In this document: one piece after another, positions 1 to 5,342 of the stretch
Layout of the letters: each line of letters begins with the position of its first letter
Numbering within the stretch: the stretch's first letter is position 1
From: UBA5359 sp028699365 [NCBI: bacterium]
Lineage (GTDB): Bacteria; UBP13; UBA5359
Assembly (NCBI GenBank): GCA_028699365.1
Contig: JAQVUQ010000106.1
Span: 1 to 8,186 of the forward strand
Direction of reading: 5' to 3'
DNA length: 8,186 bases
Translations under genes and position numbers: made by a program
The notes under the pieces: generated by a model
Told to the model about the DNA's origin: nothing
The model's database searches: none
Seen by the model: the letters and a program-made list of their open reading frames with translations, nothing else

Positions 1-397
1 CCTCATCCACAGCCCGGTTGACAAGCTTATCCGCCCGGCGATTTTTGGCACGGGGAATATGAGTGAAGGATATGGATGAAAACCGCCGGGCGCTTCTCAT
101 GGCCTCCTGATAAAGAGGTATCAGGCCGTCGTTCTTTACCTTATACTCTCCCTTGAGCTGGCGCACCATCAATTCGCTGTCGGCATAGACGCTCAACTTG
201 TCTATGCCCATTGCCAGCGCCCACTCCAGGCCAAGAAGGAGAGCACGGTATTCAGCCACATTATTGGTGGCTTCGCCGATATATCGGCCTTCCTCCGCCA
301 ACGAATTGTCGTCGCTGTCAAGGAGGACGAACCCTATGCCGGCGGGACCGGGATTACCCCTGGCTCCGCCATCCGTATACAGCTTTGCTTCCCTCAT
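1..397 (-). CDS. Type I ribonuclease H family protein (3' end cut by window edge)
   Basis: Hydrolyses the RNA strand of RNA-DNA hybrids in the cytoplasm; this family includes the short bacterial/archaeal RNase HI proteins often labelled 'reverse transcriptase-like'. About 132 codons are visible. All four expected metal-binding acids are in place: D9 in YTDGGARGNPGPAG, E49 in NNVAEYRALL, D73 in VYADSELM, and D123 in NRRADKLVNRA. The basic protrusion of E. coli RnhA appears to be missing, as in the YpdQ/YpeP-type branch. The ATG at 397 is preceded by GGAG at an 8-base spacing. The ORF runs off the left edge, but since the last catalytic Asp is already passed, few residues should be missing. It lies 122 bases downstream of the kinase stop, beyond a large palindrome, so it may be the last gene of the upstream operon or a separate unit. 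Family certain; exact orthologue not. Confidence 0.95.
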   Translation of the reverse strand, partial: MREAKLYTDGGARGNPGPAGIGFVLLDSDDNSLAEEGRYIGEATNNVAEYRALLLGLEWALAMGIDKLSVYADSELMVRQLKGEYKVKNDGLIPLYQEAMRSARRFSSISFTHIPRAKNRRADKLVNRAVDE

Positions 398-400
398 TCA

Positions 401-415
401 GATTACTCCGTAATC
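401..415 (-). promoter_or_regulatory. Small hairpin carrying the RNase H Shine-Dalgarno sequence
   Basis: Read on the minus strand this is GATTAC-GGA-GTAATC, a perfect 6-bp inverted repeat with a three-base loop. The only Shine-Dalgarno candidate of the RNase H gene (GGAG, plus-strand positions 406-409) forms the loop plus the first base of the stem, 8 bases before the ATG. The structure is seen directly. That it modulates translation is inference; a 3-nt loop with an A/T-rich stem may be only marginally stable. Confidence 0.5.
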
Positions 416-419
416 AGCC

Positions 420-509
420 TTTTAGCTGTTTAGCCTGTTTAGTAGTATTCAGGCAGCTTATTCTGCCTTCACGTTCTTTTTGTTCTCCTAAACGGCTAAA
501 TTGCTAAAC
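420..509. repeat. Extragenic palindrome made of TTTAG / CTAAA repeat units
   Basis: The left arm holds three TTTAG units (421, 429, 438) and the right arm three CTAAA units at an exact 8-base period (488 CTAAACGG, 496 CTAAATTG, 504 CTAAACCG), with a degenerate fourth (512 CTATAATG). The arms pair: 421-426 with 503-508, 429-435 with 494-500, and 437-442 with 488-493, leaving one bulge at 436 and a two-base mismatch at 427-428. Inside sits a perfect 6-bp hairpin, AGGCAG (451-456) and CTGCCT (463-468). It fills most of the kinase-RNase H gap. Neither strand has a T-tract directly after the outer stem, so a simple intrinsic terminator is unlikely. A REP/BIME-like repeat or an mRNA processing or stabilising structure is more likely. 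Confidence 0.65.
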
Positions 510-519
510 CGCTATAATG

Positions 520-1347
520 CTAGTCTATCTCATTCAGCACGGACAACATAGCCGCCTGCGCCAGCAGACGCCCCTTCAATTCCGACACCGAAATAAACCG
601 ATCACCTATATTATATGATAGCGCCTTCATTACTATGTTGCTTATTCCGGGAGTTATCTCCGGCCTCAGTTCATGCGGAGAAGCAAGGCTGGTATTGGGC
701 TGGCGTCTCTCCAGTTTCCTGCCGGTAAGCAGATAATACATGGTGGCTCCCAGGGAGTAAATATCCGAGCGTGGCCCCACATGTCCCACAAACTGCTCCG
801 GCGCGGCGTAACCCGGTGTCCCCCCCGTATGTTCTGAGGAACCGTTCCTGTAAAAACCGGCCAGTCCCAGATCCACCAGGTGAACGACACCGTCCCGGTC
901 AAGCAGCATATTGCTGGGTTTGAGATCGGCCACCACTACCGGAACCGGCAGACTATGAAGGTAAGTGAGAATATCCGCCACCTGTATGGCCCAATCCAGG
1001 ACATCGCCCTCCGGCGGCAGAGAATGCTGCCCGGCTACGACCCGCAAGCTGACACCCTGAATAAACTGTCTCACCATATAGTGCCTGCCCCAGATGGAGA
1101 AAATCTCCTTCAGAGCCGGTATTTTGGGATGAGTCAAATGCGCCAGGATAGTGCTCTCATGTCGCAGCGCCCTGACGGCCTCACGGCCGTTATCGGGCAA
1201 GGCCTGCTTTATGGCCCACAGATCGCCCGTTCTCATATCTTCCGATTTATATACGGCACCAACGGCACCCTGACCCATCAATTGCAGTATACGATAACGT
1301 CGACGCAGTATACTGCCCGATGCCAATGTTGCAGACAATACCTTCAC
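520..1347 (-). CDS. Soluble Hanks-type serine/threonine protein kinase, atypical catalytic loop
   Basis: ATP-dependent protein kinase of 275 aa, essentially a bare kinase domain with no membrane segment, PASTA or sensor domain. Landmarks from the GTG start: glycine loop GQGAVGAVY (25-33), ATP-anchoring Lys in WAIK (K47), helix-C Glu E64, catalytic loop VADLKPSN with D141 and N146, DLG in place of DFG (159-161), APE (182-184), and RSDIYSLG (193-200). The usual HRD is VAD here, so it is a non-RD kinase that also lacks the HRD histidine; D141, K143 and N146 are intact, so activity is expected. The ORF is open to 1617, but that extension lies inside the sigma gene in another frame. GTG at 1347 lies 17 bases after the sigma stop. 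A TTG at 1338 with AGGTGA five bases upstream is an equally good start (272 aa). Coupling to the sigma gene suggests shared regulation. Substrate unknown; B. subtilis YabT is a conceptual comparison only. Confidence 0.9.
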   Translation of the reverse strand: MKVLSATLASGSILRRRYRILQLMGQGAVGAVYKSEDMRTGDLWAIKQALPDNGREAVRALRHESTILAHLTHPKIPALKEIFSIWGRHYMVRQFIQGVSLRVVAGQHSLPPEGDVLDWAIQVADILTYLHSLPVPVVVADLKPSNMLLDRDGVVHLVDLGLAGFYRNGSSEHTGGTPGYAAPEQFVGHVGPRSDIYSLGATMYYLLTGRKLERRQPNTSLASPHELRPEITPGISNIVMKALSYNIGDRFISVSELKGRLLAQAAMLSVLNEID

Positions 1348-1364
1348 CTGCCTTACGGCTCCGG

Positions 1365-2039
1365 TTAATCCTGGTGTATCCAGGCCATTATCCTGGAAGC
1401 CTTGCTCTTTATTCTGGCCAGGGCATTGTCTACGGCTTTCTCGGATCGGCTTATCTCGACGGCAATCTGTCTGTAGCTTTTGCCTCCCACATAGGAGAGA
1501 AGCACTCTGTACTCCAGCGGTGACAGGGATTTCTTCAGATTGACTTTTAAGAGCCTGACGACTTCGGATCCAATAAGCAGGGATTCGGGGTCCGCGCTGT
1601 CGGCAACAGCCAGGCATTCGTGCAAATCATTATCCTCATCGCTGCCGCCCCAGGGAGCATCGATAGACCTGGAGTTGTTGAGAGGTATATGCTTGCGCCG
1701 GTTGGCTCCCTTTACGGCTGTAAGAACCTGACGTCGGATACAGAGATCGGCAAAGAAATGAAATGATGAGTGCTTACGGGGATCGTAATCCCTGACAGCG
1801 TTTAAAAGGCCGATCATTCCCTCCTGTATCAGATCCTCGCGCTCGGCTCCTCTAAGAAAATACGATCGTATATTTTTATAGACAAGGCCCCTGTATTTAT
1901 TTACGATATACTCACAGGCGCTCTCATTGCCGCAGCCGGCGGCATATACAACCTCCTCTTCGGGCAACCCGGGCCAACTGCTCGCCCGGTCACCGGAATA
2001 TACCAATTGACAGACTATGTCTTTTTTCGCCGTCGGCAT
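1365..2039 (-). CDS. sigH: SigH/Spo0H-family RNA polymerase sigma factor
   Basis: Sigma-70-family factor of 224 aa that directs core RNA polymerase to alternative promoters. In Bacillus and clostridia SigH drives early sporulation, competence and transition-state genes. Region 2 is highly recognisable (about 48-117): RSYFLRGAEREDLIQEGMIG, then NAVRDYDP, SSFHFFADLCIRRQ and NRRKHIPLN, matching the SigH pattern closely. Region 4 is at about 168-218, with the helix-turn-helix in SYRQIAVEISRSEKAVDNAL. Regions 1.1 and 3 are absent, as usual for SigH. ATG at 2039 is chosen because GGGAGGAG lies just upstream; ATGs at 2060 and 2057 would add seven or six residues but lack a clear Shine-Dalgarno. It starts 25 bases after the nif3-like stop. 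The canonical sigH locus (near rlmB, rpmG-secE-nusG) is not seen, so this may be a paralogue rather than the main sporulation SigH. Confidence 0.88.
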   Translation of the reverse strand: MPTAKKDIVCQLVYSGDRASSWPGLPEEEVVYAAGCGNESACEYIVNKYRGLVYKNIRSYFLRGAEREDLIQEGMIGLLNAVRDYDPRKHSSFHFFADLCIRRQVLTAVKGANRRKHIPLNNSRSIDAPWGGSDEDNDLHECLAVADSADPESLLIGSEVVRLLKVNLKKSLSPLEYRVLLSYVGGKSYRQIAVEISRSEKAVDNALARIKSKASRIMAWIHQD

Positions 2040-2064
2040 GGTAAACTCCTCCCGCATCATCCCA

Positions 2065-3177
2065 TCAGTGGAACAGCCTGACAGGGTCGGTCGCCACCGA
2101 TGATATTATGATCTCGACTTCACCGGCAAGTCTCTGCTGCAGATCGTCTCTGAGCTTGAAGACGACAGGCCTCTCCGTAGCGGCGTGACCTGCGTCTATC
2201 AGCGCCAGACCCATAGTCTCCGCCTGCTGAGCCTCATGGTATTTTATATCGCCGGTCAGAAGCAGATCCGCCTGACGATCGACGGCACGTTCGATAAGGC
2301 CTCCTCCGCTGCCGCCGCAGACCGCTACCTTTTTTATGATACGCTCAGGATCCCCCACTATCCTCAGATACTCCGTCCCTAGAAGACGGCGGATCTCACC
2401 CGCCAGTTCATCCAGGCGTTTCTCCTGCGGCAACTGCCCATAGCGCCCGAAACCGCTTTCCGCACCCGATTGCCGCAACTTGTAAACATCGTAAGCCACT
2501 TCCTCGTAGGGATGCGCCTTTAGCATGGCGGCGATCACCCTGTCCAGAACGGAAGAGGGCACTACGGTTTCCAATCTGTACTCGTCCGCCTCCTCTAAAT
2601 TGCCGATCTCTCCGATATAGGGCTGTGCCCCTTCCAACGGCTTGAACGTTCCCGTTCCCCTGGAGATAAAGCTGCAATGACTGTACCGTCCGATATGCCC
2701 GGCGCCGGCGGCAGAGACAGCCTCTCTGACTACGTCGAGGGAATCGGCAGGAATGAAGACGACCAGTTTAAACAGGGATTCCGCTTCCGTGCGCTGCAGA
2801 ACCCGGGGCTCCAGCAGGCCCAGCAGTTCCGCCAGGGCATCGCTGACGCCGCCTGCGGCCGAATCGAGGTTGGTATGAGCAGCCATCAGAGCTATGTCCC
2901 GGTTGACAAGAGCCGACAACACCGCTCCGATGGGGTTATCCGAACGTAAAGTTTTCAGAGGTTTGAAGATAAGAGGATGATGACTTATTACGGCCTGGGC
3001 TTCCCGCTGTACGGCTTCCTCCGCCACCGCGCCGTTGATATCCAGCGTCAGCAGTATGCGGTCCACGTTACTTTCAGGATGGCCTGTCTGCAGGCCCACG
3101 TTATCCCATTCGGAGGCCAACCTGGCCGGCGCCAGTTCCTCCATGATACGCAACAGTCTTTTAACCTTTACAGCCAT
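2065..3177 (-). CDS. Nif3-like dinuclear metal centre protein (YqfO/DUF34 family)
   Basis: A 370-aa member of the Nif3/DUF34 family, whose members assemble into hexameric rings with a two-metal site. The biological reaction is unsettled; the 'GTP cyclohydrolase type 2' label for some members is weakly founded. Visible signatures: SEWDNVGLQ (22-30), ISHHPLIF (64-71) with metal-binding His pair 66-67, HTNLD (101-105) with D105, and C-terminal TGDIKYHEA (308-316) and DAGHAATE (328-335), giving H331 and E335. The metal site is therefore complete. Length and the region at about 128-240 (including AHPYEEVAYDVY) show the PII/CutA-like insert typical of Firmicute YqfO and absent from short E. coli YbgI. 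ATG at 3177 follows AGGAGAGG. In many Firmicutes this gene lies near rpoD and trmK; here it is upstream of a different sigma gene. Confidence 0.96.
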   Translation of the reverse strand: MAVKVKRLLRIMEELAPARLASEWDNVGLQTGHPESNVDRILLTLDINGAVAEEAVQREAQAVISHHPLIFKPLKTLRSDNPIGAVLSALVNRDIALMAAHTNLDSAAGGVSDALAELLGLLEPRVLQRTEAESLFKLVVFIPADSLDVVREAVSAAGAGHIGRYSHCSFISRGTGTFKPLEGAQPYIGEIGNLEEADEYRLETVVPSSVLDRVIAAMLKAHPYEEVAYDVYKLRQSGAESGFGRYGQLPQEKRLDELAGEIRRLLGTEYLRIVGDPERIIKKVAVCGGSGGGLIERAVDRQADLLLTGDIKYHEAQQAETMGLALIDAGHAATERPVVFKLRDDLQQRLAGEVEIIISSVATDPVRLFH

Positions 3178-3214
3178 ACCCCGCCTCTCCTGCAGGCGAA
3201 CTACAGCCCGCCCG

Positions 3215-4330
3215 TCATCGTCTCATAACAATCAACGCATTGCTGACAGGACGCTGTGCTCCGTCCGAAGGACGATTCACTATCCTGCCGCCTGCGTAAA
3301 GAGTGCTGGAGCCGCCGCTGTCCAGACCCATGGCTTCCACCGCACCCATACCACGCATCAGGCGAGCCAGTTCGGTAAACGTTACGCCTGTGCTGTATCC
3401 TTTGCGTCGCCCGTCCACAACCACCAGCAAGAGGCGATTGTCGGCGGTCACTCCTATGGCGGATCTGGAGGTGGGCGATAAGATACCTCCCCTGAAGCCC
3501 TCTTGCTTTGATCTTACCCAGATCCGCCCATCTTTAAGCAATCTGGGACCGCCGGTCAGGGCTTGAAGAACCCCTTCCCAGCCTTCTCCCAGAGAGAATT
3601 GCGTCTGGACCGATTCGCCGATATCCGGCAAATTCCGCATGGCCGACGATCCCCCGTCAAGCGACAGAACGTATCCGTCCTGCGGGATGACGGAATTGCC
3701 GTCCAGCACGGCAATAACCTTTCCCTGCCTGACCACTATCTCCCGGCCCTGCAGCCTGGTGCCGGTAGTAGTGCCGTACTCCGGCGTATACATGATAACC
3801 TCGTTGACCTTCCTGGGTCTGTTTATGCCCCAGACGGCTATAAACGGGTGGCCTTGACTTCTTATCAGGCGTCCTTCCATCCTGGGCACACCAAAAACCA
3901 CCCCGTTGCCGGCGGTAAAGCCTACGGCCGTCCTGTACAGAATAGTCTTGTTAAGCAGGCGACCGTCTATCATTATCAATCCCACCGGCCATTTACGATG
4001 CTTGGCGGCAGTGTCAAAGAACGTAGCGTTTATGGCGCCTATAGCACCATGACGCTTAGCCAGCGCACCTACCGTCTCCAGCCTGCCCACTGTGCCGTGT
4101 GCCAGGGCAGGCCTGACGACCAGGGATTTATTGTTCATATCCACTTTAAGATAGTGAACATGCTGCTCCCCCCGGCCGCCGACATAGGTCCTCAAATGAT
4201 AGTAAGAGACACCGTTGCAGAGCTTTTTGCTCCACTTCTTTGTCCCCGCGTCCGCCGCATCCACCCTGACAAGCGCCGACAACAGTAACAGAACCGCCGC
4301 CGCCAAACAGAACCTGAGCTTCACCGGCAT
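3215..4330 (-). CDS. Secreted phosphodiester glycosidase (NAGPA-domain) protein
   Basis: A 371-aa exported protein. Residues 1-26 form a signal peptide: basic MPVKLR, a hydrophobic core, then VDA-A as the likely cleavage site, with no lipobox. The rest is the NAGPA/phosphodiester glycosidase domain, named after the mammalian 'uncovering enzyme' that removes GlcNAc from a phosphodiester. Recognisable blocks: GAINATFFD (98-106), a TGGPRLLKDGRI block, SAIGVTADNRLLLVVVDGR, GLDSGGSSTL (335-344), and the C-terminal RPVSNALIV. Bacterial members are thought to act on cell-envelope glycans, but substrates are mostly unknown. Many have an N-terminal copper-amine-oxidase-like or SH3 domain; only a short unassigned region of about 70 residues precedes the domain here. 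It is the promoter-proximal gene of the minus-strand operon, 37 bases before the nif3-like gene. ATG at 4330 follows GGGGAAGTGAGA. Confidence 0.93.
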   Translation of the reverse strand: MPVKLRFCLAAAVLLLLSALVRVDAADAGTKKWSKKLCNGVSYYHLRTYVGGRGEQHVHYLKVDMNNKSLVVRPALAHGTVGRLETVGALAKRHGAIGAINATFFDTAAKHRKWPVGLIMIDGRLLNKTILYRTAVGFTAGNGVVFGVPRMEGRLIRSQGHPFIAVWGINRPRKVNEVIMYTPEYGTTTGTRLQGREIVVRQGKVIAVLDGNSVIPQDGYVLSLDGGSSAMRNLPDIGESVQTQFSLGEGWEGVLQALTGGPRLLKDGRIWVRSKQEGFRGGILSPTSRSAIGVTADNRLLLVVVDGRRKGYSTGVTFTELARLMRGMGAVEAMGLDSGGSSTLYAGGRIVNRPSDGAQRPVSNALIVMRR

Positions 4331-4434
4331 GGTCTCACTTCCCCTGATGTGTATATTGCTGCGTAGTCTGCGGTGAGCCTTTATTATATTACGAATAAAA
4401 GCGGTTATTTGTTTCGTTTAAGTGCGTTATTGAT

Positions 4435-4462
4435 ATTATAGACTGCCCGGCAGATAAGACAA
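4435..4462 (-). promoter_or_regulatory. Putative sigma-A-type promoter of the glycosidase-nif3-sigH-kinase operon
   Basis: On the minus strand, TTGTCT (plus-strand positions 4457-4462) and a perfect TATAAT (4435-4440) are separated by 16 bases. Transcription would start near 4428, giving a leader of about 98 bases. A second TATAAT at 4383-4388 lies nearer the gene but has no recognisable -35 box. No SigH-type promoter was recognised, so autoregulation by the operon's own sigma factor is not supported here. Confidence 0.55.
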
Positions 4463-4477
4463 GTATCTTGGCTTATC
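4453..4477. promoter_or_regulatory. 25-base dyad spanning both divergent -35 boxes (candidate shared operator)
   Basis: Arms GATAAGACAAG and CTTGGCTTATC flank a TAT centre; 10 of 11 positions pair, the exception being position 7 of the arm. The left arm contains the -35 of the minus promoter (4457-4462) and the right arm the -35 of the plus promoter (4468-4473). A bound dimer would block both promoters. An adjacent smaller perfect palindrome, CTGCCcGGCAG (4443-4453), lies in the spacer of the minus promoter. It lies upstream of both predicted start points for its own gene, which argues against an RNA hairpin role. The regulator is unknown and not encoded in the window in any obvious form. Confidence 0.55.
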
Positions 4478-4496
4478 CGTTCGTTTGTGCTTTAAT
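4468..4496 (+). promoter_or_regulatory. Putative sigma-A-type promoter of the aldolase gene
   Basis: TTGGCT (4468-4473) and TTTAAT (4491-4496) are separated by an ideal 17 bases, matching TTGACA/TATAAT at 4/6 and 5/6 positions. Expected transcription start is near 4503, giving a leader of about 29 bases that contains the GGGAGGAG ribosome binding site. No other convincing plus-strand pair was found in the gap. Confidence 0.5.
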
Positions 4497-4514
4497 ATCA
4501 GCGAACAGTAACCC

Positions 4515-4535
4515 GGGAGGAGAATGAACAAATGA
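4515..4535 (+). promoter_or_regulatory. Ribosome binding site with a three-codon upstream ORF
   Basis: GGGAGGAG (4515-4522) precedes two ATGs. The first (4524) is only one base away and opens a three-codon frame, M-N-K, whose TGA (4533-4535) overlaps the aldolase ATG at 4532 as ATGA. The second ATG, 9 bases after the motif, has the ideal spacing and opens the real gene, so it is taken as the start. Initiation at the first ATG is probably rare. Confidence 0.6.
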
Positions 4536-5245
4536 TTCTGCGCGAGAGATACGCCGATAGTATAAACGAGGCCGTGGCCGTCTGCGGGCTGTTATCCGAC
4601 AGAGGATACGTCACCGCCGAGGGAGGCAACTTGGCCGTAAGGCTGGAGGAGAATCTGCTGCTGATAACCCCTACCCGTCTCAACAAGGGCCTTATCCGCG
4701 ATTGCGATATGGTCTTTATAGATATGGAAGGCCGCGTCCTGGAAAGCGAGCGCAAGTCCACCGGTGAAACGCCCATGTATCTCAGCATCTTCAACCGGCG
4801 CCCGGACGTAAGCAGCATCATTCACGCCCACCCGCCGGCAGCCTGCGCCTTTGCCGTTATAGACGGCGATAACCTGCTGATGCGCCCCTTCTACCCGGAG
4901 ATGATCATAGATTGCGGCCCCGTCCCGGTAGTACCCTACGCCGAGCCGCTGACACAGCAACTGGCCGATAACTTCACACCCTTCCTGGACAAGTACAACA
5001 CCTTCATCATGGAAAACCACGGCGTGCTGGTGCTCAACCGCGGCGGAATCATGGAGACCTACGGCAAGCTTGACCTGCTGGAAGGAACTGCACGGAGCCT
5101 GCTTTATGCCAAAGGAGCAGGGTTTGAGTTGAAGGAGATCTCCCGGCAGGAGGTTGAGAATCTGGAGAGGACTATGAAGACCAGGGGGATAGCTTTTACG
5201 GGGGGATTGAACGTGGTTGAGGGGTTGGAGGAGTTGTATTATTAG
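4532..5245 (+). CDS. Class II aldolase/adducin family protein
   Basis: A zinc-dependent aldolase-fold protein of 237 aa, the family of L-fuculose-1-phosphate and L-ribulose-5-phosphate 4-epimerase enzymes, which cleave or epimerise phosphorylated sugars. Seen: EGGNLAVR (30-37) for the phosphate-binding GN loop, the catalytic Glu E79 in STGETPMY, zinc ligands H98 and H100 in IIHAHPPAA, and the third His H163 in IMENHGVLVLN. The usual fourth ligand region (around 175-190) is KLDLLEGTARSL, which lacks the common ExH pair: there E184 may stand in but the His after it is missing. Substrate cannot be assigned; FucA, AraD-like, MtnB or 5-deoxyribose disposal (DrdA) are all possible. It stands alone on the plus strand, divergent from the operon. 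The following 97 bases to the convergent 332-aa gene contain no hairpin-plus-T-tract terminator that I can see. Confidence 0.93.
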   Translation: MILRERYADSINEAVAVCGLLSDRGYVTAEGGNLAVRLEENLLLITPTRLNKGLIRDCDMVFIDMEGRVLESERKSTGETPMYLSIFNRRPDVSSIIHAHPPAACAFAVIDGDNLLMRPFYPEMIIDCGPVPVVPYAEPLTQQLADNFTPFLDKYNTFIMENHGVLVLNRGGIMETYGKLDLLEGTARSLLYAKGAGFELKEISRQEVENLERTMKTRGIAFTGGLNVVEGLEELYY

Positions 5246-5342
5246 GGATTACAAGGTGTTGGATTAGAGATGGGATAAAGCCTCTTCTTCGAATAAGCTT
5301 AGATCGGCATTTGGATTGTATTTGCTGGTTCGACAATTTTAT

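Noticed and set aside
451-480. Intrinsic terminator on the plus strand (AGGCAG/CTGCCT hairpin then CTTTTTG)
   Set aside because: The T-run starts eight bases after the stem, and no plus-strand gene ends here.
880-1368. 162-codon plus-strand frame
   Set aside because: Antisense to the kinase; no domain features or ribosome binding site.
1348-1617. N-terminal extension of the kinase reading frame (90 extra residues)
   Set aside because: It lies inside the sigma factor gene in another frame, has low-complexity Arg/Gln-rich content and no kinase features; the domain begins right after the GTG/TTG starts.
3563-4288. 241-codon plus-strand frame
   Set aside because: It is antisense to the NAGPA-domain gene and has no recognisable domain or Shine-Dalgarno; long shadow frames are expected in GC-rich genes.
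4383-4388. Second minus-strand -10 box (TATAAT) upstream of the glycosidase gene
   Set aside because: No -35-like hexamer at 16-18 bases and no extended -10; kept only as a remark under the better promoter.
4592-5020. 142-codon minus-strand frame
   Set aside because: Antisense to the class II aldolase, whose catalytic motifs are intact on the plus strand.
5246-5342. Bidirectional terminator between the convergent genes
   Set aside because: Only 3-4 bp partial inverted repeats are present, with no T-tract beside them.
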